From CAZMVY01 sp964617875 (GTDB lineage: Bacteria; Planctomycetota; Phycisphaerae; UBA1845; PWPN01), in NCBI GenBank assembly GCA_964617875.1, contig CAZUAI010000023.1, forward strand, positions 1-64,000: a stretch of 64,000 nt of DNA, given 5' to 3'. Position numbers and translations under genes: made by a program. Shown here piece after piece: positions 1 to 8,467 of the stretch; positions within the stretch are counted from its first letter, which is position 1, and each line of letters opens with the position of its first letter. The notes under the pieces were generated by a model. That model was not told the DNA's origin. It worked only from the letters and a program-made list of their open reading frames with translations, and made no database searches.

Positions 1-178
1 CTGAAGAACAGCCCCCGCGTTAACTGGTCAGGGGGCCGTGGGAATCAAGGCTAGGCTATCGGGCGCGACGATGGGTGGTCGAGCGGACGCATTCGTGGTT
101 CAATCGTTTCCGCCGACTCCTCATCCGCTGGGAGAAAAAGTCGGCTAACTATGTTGCCCTACTCCACTTCGCCTGCGC

Positions 179-769
179 GTGGATCACCTTCCGCGCCGCA
201 GGGGTTGTGGGATAGGCTCTTACTTCCTCAACGGAGCAAATAAGGATGCCGCGCTTATGGCCGTGACCCGCAAGAGTAATTGGAAGTGGGCGATCCCCAG
301 CGAGGATGAGTGGTACAAGGCCGGGTATCACAAGAACGACGGCGTGACGGGCAACTACTGGGACTACCCGACGAGCAGCGACAGTCTGCCAGGCCGCGAC
401 CTGAACGATGTTTCGGGTAACAACGCGAACTACTACGAGCATCCGTATCCGATCCAGTCGCCGTACTACACGACGGTGGGCGGCGAGTTCCAGAACTCCG
501 ATAGCCCGTACGGCACGTTTGACCAGGGCGGCAACGTTTGCGAGTGGAATGAAGCCGTGTTCTATGGTGTGTATCGCGGCTTGCGGGACGGGTCGTTCCA
601 CGACATCGGCAACTTCCTGCACGCATCGTATCGGGACTACCGCGACCCGACGTACGAGTCCTTCGGCATCGGGTTCCGCGTCTCCCAGGTTGCTGAGCCA
701 ACTTCGCTGACGCTTCTGGCGTGCGGAGGTATAGGGATGCTCGTAAGGCGAAGGGGGCTGGGAAGATAG
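179..769 (+). pseudogene. FGE-sulfatase-fold (SUMF1-like) PEP-CTERM protein, N-terminally broken
   Basis: The readable part (196 codons) carries the C-terminal half of a formylglycine-generating-enzyme-like domain: GSYFLNGA, DAALMAVTRK, IPSEDEWYKAGYHK, GNVCEWNE, YRGLRDGSF and a final GFRVS strand. It ends in a PEP-CTERM-type tail (AEPTS, hydrophobic stretch, RRRGLGR), so it was an exported surface protein rather than a cytosolic sulfatase activator. Family members carry about 100 more residues before GSYFLNGA. Here the frame closes at a stop at 146 and the preceding frame (ANYVA..., 144 onward) hits a stop near 218, so the N-terminus is frameshifted or replaced. The GTG at 179 has no good ribosome binding site. 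I infer a remnant gene; an assembly error at the contig edge is the alternative. Confidence 0.6.
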
Positions 770-775
770 CCTTCA

Positions 776-874
776 GCCCGTTAGAGCCTTGATGTGCCGC
801 CAGATCCCGTCGGTGCCCATGGCCCCTGATGCCTCGGAATTGACGATGGGTTTCCCATGGAGGCTCTAACGGGC
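776..874. repeat. 14-bp perfect inverted repeat (large hairpin)
   Basis: GCCCGTTAGAGCCT at 776-789 is exactly reverse-complemented at 861-874 (AGGCTCTAACGGGC), with 71 bases between. It lies directly after the stop of the broken FGE-fold gene. It could be a transcription-stop hairpin or the terminal repeats of a small non-autonomous element; the adjacent repeat cluster favours the second. Confidence 0.6.
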
Positions 875-933
875 CAAGCCCTTTGTCTCTTCTGCCCTTT
901 ATCCGGGCCGGGTGACCGCCCGCGTGTCGCGTA

Positions 934-1160
934 TTGGCCGTTCGCCCCGAAGGCGCGATGGTCTGCAGGGGCCTTGGCGCATCTACCATTAAGAGCCCAT
1001 CCCAAAACCTGTGAGGATGGGCAACTTGTGGCGAAAAGCCGTCTGTGCCGAAGGGTTTCGGGATAGGTTCTAAGCCCCGAATGGTCGCTGGTCTCCAGCT
1101 TTCGCTCGGCGAGACAGTGACGCACTTGGCCGTTCGCCCCGTAGGGGCGATGGTCTGTAG
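934..1160 (+). repeat. Pair of 35-bp direct repeats
   Basis: The 35 bases at 934-968 and 1126-1160 both start TTGGCCGTTCGCCCCG and end GATGGTCTG(C/T)AG and differ at 3 positions. Each contains a short palindrome (CGCCCCGTAGGGGCG in the second copy). Similar short REP-like units are scattered in many planctomycete genomes, a statement from general knowledge. No coding function is apparent. Confidence 0.6.
989..1073. repeat. ~85-bp MITE-like palindromic element
   Basis: The left end (TTAAGAGCCCATCCCAAAAC) and right end (GGGTTTCGGGATAGGTTCTAA, 1053-1073) are imperfect inverted copies of each other (about 14 of 17 core bases pair). The right-end sequence GGGATAGG(T/C)TCT(A/T)A also occurs at 208-221, at the edge of the broken FGE-fold gene. 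It sits between the two 35-bp direct repeats, making 776-1160 a nest of small repeats with no gene. Confidence 0.5.
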
Positions 1161-1181
1161 CCAGGGGCGCGAGTTGCACCC

Positions 1182-1210
1182 TTGTTGATCGTGTCCGCGG
1201 TCCGTAATAT
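1182..1210 (+). promoter_or_regulatory. Sigma-70-type promoter for the Tat oxidoreductase
   Basis: A -35 box TTGTTG (1182-1187), a 17-base spacer and a -10 box TAATAT (1205-1210) precede the ATG at 1263, leaving a leader of about 45 bases with a ribosome binding site. Confidence 0.5.
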
Positions 1211-1262
1211 TCCGCTCCGGTGCCGGCAACGCGGCCGGGCCGGGATTCATGGGAGACGACGC

Positions 1263-2582
1263 ATGAACGGCAACAAGCGAATGAAAACGACACGCCGAAG
1301 GTTCCTCCGTGACGTGAGCACGGGGGCCGTTGCACTGTCCGCCGCACCTTCGCTGCTCCGCGCGGCCGGAGGGGATCGGAATCCGCAGGGGTCGGGCAGG
1401 CAGGTGCGGATCGGCGTCGTCGGCGGAGGCTTCGGAGCGAGCTTCCAGTGGCACCTCCATCCCAACTGCAGGGTGACGGCCGTGTGCGACCTGCGGGAGG
1501 AACGGATCCAGAAGCTGAAACGTGTCTACAAGTGCGACACGGGGTACAAGGATTACCACGATTTTCTCAGACACCCCGGGCTGGACGCCGTCGCCCTCTT
1601 CACACCCGCCCCGTTCCACGTGAAGATGGCGGTGGAGGCGTTGAAGCTGGGGAAACACATCATCAGTGCCGTGCCGGCGGGGATGTCGGTCGCGGAACTG
1701 GAGGAGTTGCTGGACGTCGTGAAGCGGACCGGCCTCAAGTACATGATGGCGGAGACGAGCCGCTATCGGCCGGAGGTGCTGACCTGCATCGACTGGGCCC
1801 GGGAAGGCCGTTTTGGCGAGATCTTCTACTCCGAATCGGAGTATCACCACACCGGCCTTGGACCCTATGCCTACGGGTCGAGTTTCGACTGCCAGTCCTG
1901 TGACTTCATCAAGTCCATCGACCAGGTGGACAAGGACGCCAAAGCCTCCGGCAAGCTCGTGCCCACCTGGGCCTACGCCTACCCGCCCATGCTGTATCCG
2001 ACCCACTGCACGGGGATCATCATCCCCGTGACCGGGGAGCGTCTGACGGAGGTGACGGCCCACGGCTGGGGAAACGATCACGAGATGCTCCGGAAGAACT
2101 ACTACGACAACAACCCCTTCATCCACACAGTGGCGCTCTTCAAGACGTCGAAGGGCCATTGCTCGCGCATTTCGATCGGCTGGAACATCGCCGCCCAGGG
2201 AACGGAACGCGGCATGTTCTACGGCGACAAGATGTCGTTCATCATGGCCCGCCCGGAAGGTTCGCCGAATACCGTCGTCGAGCAGAAGATCGATCCGAAC
2301 GGCCCGTTCGGCGTCTTCGGCGGCGAGGCCGTGAGCCGGCCCTTCGAGCAGCGCGACCACAGGAACCGCCTTCCGGAACCGCTGCGCATCCAGACAGGCC
2401 ACGGCAACTCGCACGCCTTCATCACGCACGAGTTCATCAGCGCGATCATCGAGGATCGACACCCGGAGGTGAACGTCTGGGAGGCCGTTGCGTATACGAT
2501 GCCCGGTGTCATCGCGCACAAGTCCGCGCTTGCCGGCGGGGCGTGCATGAAGATCCGCGATTACGGAACCGCACCGGCCTGA
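1263..2582 (+). CDS. Gfo/Idh/MocA-family oxidoreductase, Tat-exported
   Basis: A 439-residue NAD(P)-dependent sugar oxidoreductase-type protein. A twin-arginine signal (TRRRFLRD, residues 10-17, then a hydrophobic stretch ending in a small-residue site) predicts export in folded form with its cofactor. The Rossmann motif GVVGGGFGA begins near residue 48, and VCDLREERIQ marks the end of the second strand. The usual EKP motif of the family is replaced by AVPAG (HIISAVPAGMS), so its redox chemistry or substrate may differ. The start at 1263 was chosen because GGGAG lies about 8 bases upstream and it gives a complete Tat signal; 1281 also fits. Substrate unknown; planctomycetes carry many paralogues of this family. 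Confidence 0.85.
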   Translation: MNGNKRMKTTRRRFLRDVSTGAVALSAAPSLLRAAGGDRNPQGSGRQVRIGVVGGGFGASFQWHLHPNCRVTAVCDLREERIQKLKRVYKCDTGYKDYHDFLRHPGLDAVALFTPAPFHVKMAVEALKLGKHIISAVPAGMSVAELEELLDVVKRTGLKYMMAETSRYRPEVLTCIDWAREGRFGEIFYSESEYHHTGLGPYAYGSSFDCQSCDFIKSIDQVDKDAKASGKLVPTWAYAYPPMLYPTHCTGIIIPVTGERLTEVTAHGWGNDHEMLRKNYYDNNPFIHTVALFKTSKGHCSRISIGWNIAAQGTERGMFYGDKMSFIMARPEGSPNTVVEQKIDPNGPFGVFGGEAVSRPFEQRDHRNRLPEPLRIQTGHGNSHAFITHEFISAIIEDRHPEVNVWEAVAYTMPGVIAHKSALAGGACMKIRDYGTAPA

Positions 2583-2609
2583 GTTCGCCGGGCGGGGGCC
2601 TGTTCACGC

Positions 2610-2638
2610 TTGAACCAGGTTCCTCGGCACGCTACACT
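2610..2638 (+). promoter_or_regulatory. Sigma-70-type promoter for the creatininase-like gene
   Basis: TTGAAC (2610-2615), a 17-base spacer and TACACT (2633-2638) lie in the 113-base gap after the oxidoreductase stop, 58 bases before the ATG at 2696. This suggests independent transcription rather than read-through alone. Confidence 0.5.
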
Positions 2639-2695
2639 CAGGGGCGTCGAGTCCCCGACGCCGAGCCTGCATCCGATGTTGCCGGGAGTCAACTG

Positions 2696-3646
2696 ATGAT
2701 CCAACGCACGCGTGTTGTCCGTGGATTCCTTCTGATCGTGAGCATGGGCGGGGTGGCCCGGTTCTTCCTTGCGGGCGGCTTGCTGGCCGGCTCCGATGCG
2801 AAGGTGGATGCGGGGGCGGCCGCCCAACAGACGGCGGAGCCCGCGCGTGGTCCTGCGCCGACCGCAACGAGGACGGCCAGGCCGCACGGGTTGATGGAGG
2901 AGATGCTGCCGGACGAACTGGAGGCAGTGCTTCTGGCGGCACCGGTGGCGTTCGTGCCGATCGGCACGTTCGAGCATCACGGCTGGCACTTGCCGATCTG
3001 CTTCGACGGCATCAAGGCACATGCCCTGTGCGAGCGTGTCGCGCAGCGCACGGGCGGGGCCGTGCTCCCGACGTTCTTCTACGGCACCGGCGGCGGCCAC
3101 ATCGGTTACAAGTGGACGCTGATACTGCCCGAGCAGCAGATCGCGCCTCTGCTCGAAGCCACGCTGAATCACCTCGCGTGCCAGGGCTTCAAGGTCGTGG
3201 TGCTGCTGACGGGGCATTATCCCAGCGAACAGGTGGCCATGGTTCACCGTCTCGCGCAGGAAGCACAGGGGCGGCATCCCCACACGCGATTCATCGGCCT
3301 GACCGAACCGGAGATCACCACGCCGGAACCGGGCGATGCTTACGGCGGCGATCATGCGGCGAAGTACGAAACCAGCATCGCCCTGGCCCTGAAGCCGGCG
3401 TGGGTTCACCTGGAGCGGCTGAGGCCCGGTCGCGCCCCGGCCCAGGTGGCTCTGCCGGCCACGCCGCGCGACACGTCTTCGATGCGCGACCCTGCGCATC
3501 CGCTCTATGCGATCTACGGCCAGGATCCCCGTACCGCGGCTTCGAAGGCGCTGGGCGAGAAGATCGTCGGCGAGATCGTGTCGCGCCTCGCTCGCCAGGT
3601 GGAGGAGGAACTGGACCGTGCCCGAAGTCAGCCGACACAGCCGTAG
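2696..3646 (+). CDS. Creatininase-family amidohydrolase, exported or anchored
   Basis: A 316-residue protein. Residues 1-35 form a hydrophobic signal or anchor (RGFLLIVSMGG...FFLAGGLLAG), followed by an Ala/Pro-rich linker. The creatininase fold then starts at the LPDELEAVL helix. Metal-ligand signatures are recognisable but variant: GTFEHHGWHLP (usually GSxExHGPHLP), TGHYPSEQ (usually NGHGGN) and GGDHAAKYETS (usually HAGxxETS). The retained acidic and histidine ligands suggest an active metal-dependent amidase, but not creatininase itself. The family also includes mycofactocin and riboflavin-pathway amidases, so the substrate cannot be named. The ATG is preceded by GGGAGTCAACTG, a moderate ribosome binding site. 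Confidence 0.75.
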   Translation: MIQRTRVVRGFLLIVSMGGVARFFLAGGLLAGSDAKVDAGAAAQQTAEPARGPAPTATRTARPHGLMEEMLPDELEAVLLAAPVAFVPIGTFEHHGWHLPICFDGIKAHALCERVAQRTGGAVLPTFFYGTGGGHIGYKWTLILPEQQIAPLLEATLNHLACQGFKVVVLLTGHYPSEQVAMVHRLAQEAQGRHPHTRFIGLTEPEITTPEPGDAYGGDHAAKYETSIALALKPAWVHLERLRPGRAPAQVALPATPRDTSSMRDPAHPLYAIYGQDPRTAASKALGEKIVGEIVSRLARQVEEELDRARSQPTQP

Positions 3647-3841
3647 ACGCCGCCGGCAGGAAGCTCTGTGATGACGCGCGGCTGCGGACGGGCACCGCTC
3701 TCCTGGCGATGGCCGGGGTTGTATTCGGGCGTCTGCATAATCGATGAGCGGCTTGCCGCCGTCGGCGGCTCGGCATATCGTGACGTGGAATTGTGCCGCG
3801 GAGTCGCGGCGCCGGTCGGATGATCTGCTGGAGGCGCGGTT

Positions 3842-6800
3842 ATGCGGAAGCTGGATTCGGTTCGCGACGCGCGCAACTCGCGCCCGACTCGCGGTATGGA
3901 TGGCGGACGGTTAACCGGTGGGCGAACCCCCGCGGGCGCAGGTGCGCGGCGCCGAAGAACCGCCCGTCTTGTGCGTTCGGTCGCGGGCGGGTCTTTCGCC
4001 GGGGGCCCTCAATTGCGCGCCTTGCTGGCGCTCGTGGTGGGGGTTGTGGCGACGGCGCAGGTCGCCCGGGGGCTTGACCTGTACGTGGCTTCGGACGGCA
4101 ACGACGCCTGGTCCGGCGGGCCGGCGGCGGCGAACGAGGGGAAGACCGACGGGCCGTTTGCGACCCTGGTGCGGGCGCGGGACGAGATCCGCAGGCGACG
4201 ACAGGCAGGCACCGTGGGCGATGAGCCCGCGGTCGTGCATGTCCGGGCGGGGATGTACCGGCTGGAGAAGGCGCTCGACCTCGATGCGCGCGACTCGGGG
4301 ACGGAACAGGCCCCCGTCACGTGGCGGGCGTACAAGGATGAGAAGGTGCGGATCATCGGCGGGCGGGAGGTGACGGGCTTCGCGCCCGTCACCGATCCGG
4401 CAATCCTGGAGCGGCTCGACGAGTCCGCCCGCGGCAAGGTGATGCAGGCCGACCTCAAAGCGCTCGGTGTGGCGGACTTCGGCGATGCAGTCGAGCCGTG
4501 CCGGCGGATCGAGTTGTTCTTCGACGACGAGCCGATGAGACTCGCACGCTGGCCGAACGAGGGATATGTCAAGGTCGTCGATGTGGTCGGCGGCCAGCCG
4601 ATGGAAATCCACGGGCTCAAGGGCGACAAGGTCGGCAGGTTCACGTACGACGGCGACCGGCCGAAGCGGTGGCTCAAGGAGAACGACGTCCGCCTCCTGG
4701 GCTACTGGTTCTGGGACTGGTCCGATGCGTACCAGAAGGTCGAGTCGGTCGACGCCGAAAAGCGGGTCATCGCGACCGTCCCGCCGTACCACCACTACGG
4801 GTATCGCAAGGGGCAGCGATGGTGCGCGATGAACCTGCTGTCGGAGATCGACTCGCCGGGCGAGTGGTATCTCGACCGGCCGGAGGGCATGCTGTACTTC
4901 TGGCCGCCGTCGCCGATCGGGACGGCGCGGGCGTTCGTGTCGGTCACTGACACGTTGATTTCGACGAAAGACGCCTCGCACGTGACGATCCGCGGCTTCT
5001 GCGTGGAGTACAGCCGCAGCCACGCAATCGTCGTCGCCGGCGGGTCGAAGGTCCTCGTCGCCGACTGCACCCTGCGGAACCTCGGCGGCCGGGCCGTGAT
5101 CGTGAACGGCGGCACCGGCCACGGCGTGACGGGCTGCGACATCTACAACACGGGCGACGGCGGTGTGAGTCTCGAGGGCGGCGATCGCAAGGCCCTGACG
5201 CCGGGCGGGCATTTCGCGACGGACAACCACATCTATCGGTACAGCCGGGCGGGCCTGTGCTACAGGACGGCGGTCAGCACAAGCGGCGTCGGCAACCGCA
5301 TCGCGAACAACCTGATCCACGACGCTCCGCACATGGGCCTGGGCCTCAGCGGCAACGAGCACGTGATCGAGCTGAACGAGGTCCATCACGTCTGCATGGA
5401 GACGGACGACGCGGGGGCGTTCTACATGGGCCGCGACTGGACGTGGCGCGGCAACATCATCCGCCACAACTACTTCCACCACATCGGGCAGTTCAAGAGC
5501 CACGTCGGCGTGCAGTCGGTTTACCTGGACGACTGGACGAGCGGCACGACGGTCCAGGGCAACATCTGCTATCGGGGCGGGCGGGGCGTCCTCGTGGGCG
5601 GGGGCCGGAACAACACGGTGGAAAACAACATCTTCATCGAGTGCACGCCGTCGGTGCACGTCGATTCGCGCGGGCTGGGCTGGGCGAAGTACTACTTTGA
5701 CGGCAAGGAGAACACGCTGATCCAGCGGCTGAACGAGATCCCGTACAGGCAGCCGCCGTGGAGCACGCGGTATCCGGAGCTGCTGACGCTCTACGAGGAT
5801 GAGCCGGCGCTGGCGAAGTACAACCGCGTCGTGCGGAACATCAGCGTCGGCGGCCGGTGGCTCGATCTGCAGGACGGACTGACGGACAAGGTGGTCGAGG
5901 TCAAGGACAACCTCGTGGACAAGGACCCCGGCTTCGTCGATGCGGCGCACGGCGATTTCCGCCTGCGCGACGATTCGCCGGCGTACAAGCTCGGATTCCA
6001 GCGGATCCCGGTCGAGAAGATCGGGCTGACGCGGAACGGGTTGCGGGTCTCGACGGTGAGCTGGGAGCCGAGCGAACTGGGGCAGACAGCGGTGGTCGAG
6101 ATGAAAAACGCCCCGTATCCGCACGCCAGCCGGGCCGACGGGTTCAAGAACGGGGGCAAACAGTATCCTCGTGAGCCGCACTACGTCGACGGCAGCGTGG
6201 CGCTGTTCGTTCCGAGGGGCTTTCGCGCGGGCGAGCGGACGGACCTGCTCCTGTACTTCCACGGGCATCTGAACAACGTTCGCAGGGCGATGGCGGAGTT
6301 CCGACTACGCGAGCAGGTTGTGGCGAGCGGGCGGAACGTGATTCTCGTTTTTCCCGAGGGGCCGAAGGACGTGCCGGATTCCGGCGGCGGCAAGCTCGAG
6401 GAGAAAGACGGGCTGAAGCGGCTGGTGGACGAGGTCCTCGACGTGCTCGTGGCGGAGCGGAAGATTCCGGGCCGGTCGCTCGGGCGCGTGGTGCTGGCGG
6501 GGCACAGCGGGGCGTACCGGGTGATCTCGTTCTGCCTGGAGCACGGCGGGCTCGAGGAGAACGTGACGGATGTCGGGCTGCTCGACGCGAGCTATGCGAG
6601 GCTGGATGCGTTCGTCGATTGGGTCGCGCGGAAGCGGGACGGCCGGCTGTTCAGCATTTTCACGGACCATCTGTCGGGCGAGAACGTGTATATGATGACG
6701 CACCTGCGAAAACGCGGCGTGTCGTACGAATTGCGCGACGAGGACGACGTCGGCGACGACACGCTCCGCGCGGCGCGCGTTCTCTTCGTGAACACGACGA

Positions 6801-6886
6801 AACTCTCGCACAACGAGACCGTGCGATGGCTCGAGCGGTGGCTGCGGAGCGGTACGCCGAGTACCGAGTACCAGGGGAAGAGGTGA
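3842..6886 (+). CDS. Right-handed beta-helix protein fused to a C-terminal esterase-like domain
   Basis: A 1014-residue exported protein. After an N-terminal extension (residues 1-56) comes a signal-peptide-like stretch (LRALLALVVGVVATAQ), then DLYVASDGNDAWSGG, the usual opening of parallel beta-helix carbohydrate-active proteins. Many N-x-I/H-N coils follow up to about residue 700 (IHGLKG, IRGFCVEYS, VTGCDIYNTGDGGV, NRIANNLIHD). From about residue 780 a different fold begins: SVALFVPRGFRAGERTD, LLYFHGH, VFPEG and the nucleophile elbow GHSGAY (near 886), typical of serine alpha/beta hydrolases. I infer a polysaccharide-binding or -cleaving helix carrying its own de-esterification domain. GGAGG seven bases before ATG 3842 supports that start. 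A dispersed palindromic element (3908-3990) encodes part of the extension; GTG 3971 is an alternative start. Confidence 0.75.
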   Translation: MRKLDSVRDARNSRPTRGMDGGRLTGGRTPAGAGARRRRTARLVRSVAGGSFAGGPQLRALLALVVGVVATAQVARGLDLYVASDGNDAWSGGPAAANEGKTDGPFATLVRARDEIRRRRQAGTVGDEPAVVHVRAGMYRLEKALDLDARDSGTEQAPVTWRAYKDEKVRIIGGREVTGFAPVTDPAILERLDESARGKVMQADLKALGVADFGDAVEPCRRIELFFDDEPMRLARWPNEGYVKVVDVVGGQPMEIHGLKGDKVGRFTYDGDRPKRWLKENDVRLLGYWFWDWSDAYQKVESVDAEKRVIATVPPYHHYGYRKGQRWCAMNLLSEIDSPGEWYLDRPEGMLYFWPPSPIGTARAFVSVTDTLISTKDASHVTIRGFCVEYSRSHAIVVAGGSKVLVADCTLRNLGGRAVIVNGGTGHGVTGCDIYNTGDGGVSLEGGDRKALTPGGHFATDNHIYRYSRAGLCYRTAVSTSGVGNRIANNLIHDAPHMGLGLSGNEHVIELNEVHHVCMETDDAGAFYMGRDWTWRGNIIRHNYFHHIGQFKSHVGVQSVYLDDWTSGTTVQGNICYRGGRGVLVGGGRNNTVENNIFIECTPSVHVDSRGLGWAKYYFDGKENTLIQRLNEIPYRQPPWSTRYPELLTLYEDEPALAKYNRVVRNISVGGRWLDLQDGLTDKVVEVKDNLVDKDPGFVDAAHGDFRLRDDSPAYKLGFQRIPVEKIGLTRNGLRVSTVSWEPSELGQTAVVEMKNAPYPHASRADGFKNGGKQYPREPHYVDGSVALFVPRGFRAGERTDLLLYFHGHLNNVRRAMAEFRLREQVVASGRNVILVFPEGPKDVPDSGGGKLEEKDGLKRLVDEVLDVLVAERKIPGRSLGRVVLAGHSGAYRVISFCLEHGGLEENVTDVGLLDASYARLDAFVDWVARKRDGRLFSIFTDHLSGENVYMMTHLRKRGVSYELRDEDDVGDDTLRAARVLFVNTTKLSHNETVRWLERWLRSGTPSTEYQGKR
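3908..3990 (+). repeat. Dispersed palindromic element, copy A (read in frame)
   Basis: Begins GTTAACCGGTGGGCGAACC and continues through CGAAGAACCGCCCG to GCGTTCGGTCGC. It aligns over about 80 bases with copy B at 31956-32040 and about 60 with copy C at 40569-40628. Here it lies between the start codon and the signal peptide of the beta-helix gene and adds about 27 codons without a stop. Confidence 0.75.
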
Positions 6887-6904
6887 CGACGCATGCGGAG
6901 TCAG

Positions 6905-7077
6905 GAGTCAAGGGGTCGTCCGTTGCTGGGGACATGGCCGTATGCGCGAAAGGCATCGGGAACCTTCGCCGGACAGCCAGAACACCGTGTTCACGGGAGG
7001 TGGACGCCCTGGCGCGTTCAGCCCGGGGCAAGAAAGGTTCCTGACCGCCTCCCTGCGCGGCGGAACGGCCATGCACC
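6905..7077 (+). repeat. ~174-bp dispersed repeat, copy 1
   Basis: Runs from GAGTCAAGGGGTCGTCCGTT through CATGGCCGTATGCGCGAAAG to CGGAACGGCCATGCA. It is homologous, in opposite orientation, to 8468-8641; shared blocks include GTGGACGCCCTG(G/A)CGCGTT, the GGCAAGAA(A/G)GGTTCC region and ACGGCCATGCA. No transposase is present. The rest of the 6887-7180 gap holds nothing else I recognise. Confidence 0.75.
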
Positions 7078-7180
7078 CTCCGTTGCTCCGGAGTCGCCGT
7101 GCGTCTCGCACGCGTGTGTTTCGGCATCCGGCACCGGTTTATGCGGCGGCGCGCCGCCGCGCTCAGCGGGCTTTGAATGC

Positions 7181-8146
7181 TCACGGGCCGCAGTCGGGGC
7201 AGCCCATGTCTCCGCCGCAGTTCAGCACCGTCTCGTCTTCCCGGTACATCGTCCAGCAGTACCGGTGGTCCGCCGTCCAGATGCCCCGATACCACTTGTA
7301 CAACAGGTCATCGGAGAGCCGGCGCATGTAGCCCTCGAAAACCAGGCGGCCGTCCGGATAGGACGTGCATACATCCTGGGTGAAGGGCGCGAACCCGCTG
7401 AATCTCACAGAGTATCCGTATTGGATCACGGTGTATCGCCGCGTCACAAGCCGCACCTCATCCCACAACGTATAGAGCGTTCCGTTGTCCAGCACTTCGA
7501 ACATCCAGGTGACGAGCGGCGTCGAGTCATGGCAACCTGTTGCCGAGTCGCACGGGGGTGAATCGAGGCACTGGAATACGTCGTGCTTCATGAGCTTCCC
7601 ATCCGTCGTAAGCATCCACCATTCCACCATGAAATCGTCATAGCGGTGCTCCCCGTCGCAGCCGTCCCATGTCATCCACCACAGCCAGTTCCCGGGCAGG
7701 CCGAGCACATGGGTGATGGTTGTCGTAAGGTCTCCGTCTTGTCGGGTGTAGGTGACGACCACGGGATTGGTTCCGGACGACTGTTCAACCCATCCGCCCG
7801 TGCTTTTGTTGACGTACGCCGGCTTGGCGGCGGCGGCGGGCCAGTGTGACGAGGCGAACCCGTTGACCGCGTTCAGACGGGCCAGCGCATCCTGTACATG
7901 GTCCCCGGGATGCACGGCGAGCGCCTCGGGAATCGGGATCGGCGGGATGTCGTTCATCAGCGGATGCATCTGCCGGATCGCGGCGGAAACCTCCTGATCG
8001 CTCAGGACGGTCACGGTCCGGGCGTCGTTCCCTTCACTGTTCAACGGGAGCAGAGACAGGGACTGACAGGCCCCCAAGGCGCCGAGTCCCATCAGGAGCA
8101 TGATGGTGGAAATGCGTACCGGTTGGTTCGAGGAAACGCCTTTCAT
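7181..8146 (-). CDS. Predicted lipoprotein of unknown function
   Basis: A 321-residue protein with an N-terminal hydrophobic signal and lipobox (LGALGAC, Cys near residue 27), so it should be lipid-anchored in the envelope. The mature part is rich in Trp, Tyr and Asp (WLWWMTWDGCDGEHRYDDFMVEWW) and contains seven or more cysteines, including a C-terminal CGGDMGCPDCG, which could form disulfides or bind metal. I do not recognise the family. A strong AAGGAG sits seven bases upstream of the ATG, and a TATAAT -10 box lies at 8234-8239 on the same strand. The gene is bracketed by the inverted pair of ~174-bp repeats, which suggests it could have moved as a cassette. Confidence 0.7.
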   Translation of the reverse strand: MKGVSSNQPVRISTIMLLMGLGALGACQSLSLLPLNSEGNDARTVTVLSDQEVSAAIRQMHPLMNDIPPIPIPEALAVHPGDHVQDALARLNAVNGFASSHWPAAAAKPAYVNKSTGGWVEQSSGTNPVVVTYTRQDGDLTTTITHVLGLPGNWLWWMTWDGCDGEHRYDDFMVEWWMLTTDGKLMKHDVFQCLDSPPCDSATGCHDSTPLVTWMFEVLDNGTLYTLWDEVRLVTRRYTVIQYGYSVRFSGFAPFTQDVCTSYPDGRLVFEGYMRRLSDDLLYKWYRGIWTADHRYCWTMYREDETVLNCGGDMGCPDCGP

Positions 8147-8233
8147 GTGTTTTCTCCTTTTGTTCGTATGTCCACGGCGTCAGCGGACGACGCCCGCTGA
8201 TTTGAGAATGAACATGGACGCCAGGACAAGAGC

Positions 8234-8239
8234 ATTATA
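8234..8239 (-). promoter_or_regulatory. -10 box for the lipoprotein gene
   Basis: A perfect TATAAT on the minus strand, about 88 bases upstream of the lipoprotein ATG, inside an otherwise GC-rich gap. No convincing -35 box was seen. Confidence 0.45.
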
Positions 8240-8467
8240 ACACAAAGCGCCCGGCTTGGGCTCGGTTCGGTCGCGTTTGGAGCTTTGCGGTCGATTGCAC
8301 GATCTTTCTCGCCCTCGTCGCGCGGCCCGGTCGATCGACACGCAGGGCCCCCCCCACGTCCTGTCCGTGTGAGTTCAGCGTTGAACTCGGAATTCCACAC
8401 TCTGAATTCGACTCGGGACCAACGAGACACCGGCTCCGGTCTGACGCACGACGGGGAACGAACCTGG

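Noticed and set aside
179..769. Functional formylglycine-generating enzyme serving the sulfatase at 60443
   Set aside because: The fold is related, but the protein is 5'-broken and carries a PEP-CTERM surface-sorting tail, and the copper/cysteine active-site region of true FGE is not present.
255..2519. 754-codon minus-strand frame across the oxidoreductase and the repeat cluster
   Set aside because: It spans the repeat nest and runs antisense to a well-supported gene. Its only recognisable sequence is translated repeat DNA.
3755..3769. Terminator after the creatininase-like gene (GCCGCC-GTC-GGCGGC)
   Set aside because: A six-base GC palindrome is expected often in such GC-rich DNA, and there is no T-run.
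3911..6268. 785-codon minus-strand frame opposite the beta-helix gene
   Set aside because: Val/Arg/Asp-rich shadow without domains or a ribosome binding site; the plus strand encodes a typical exported beta-helix protein.
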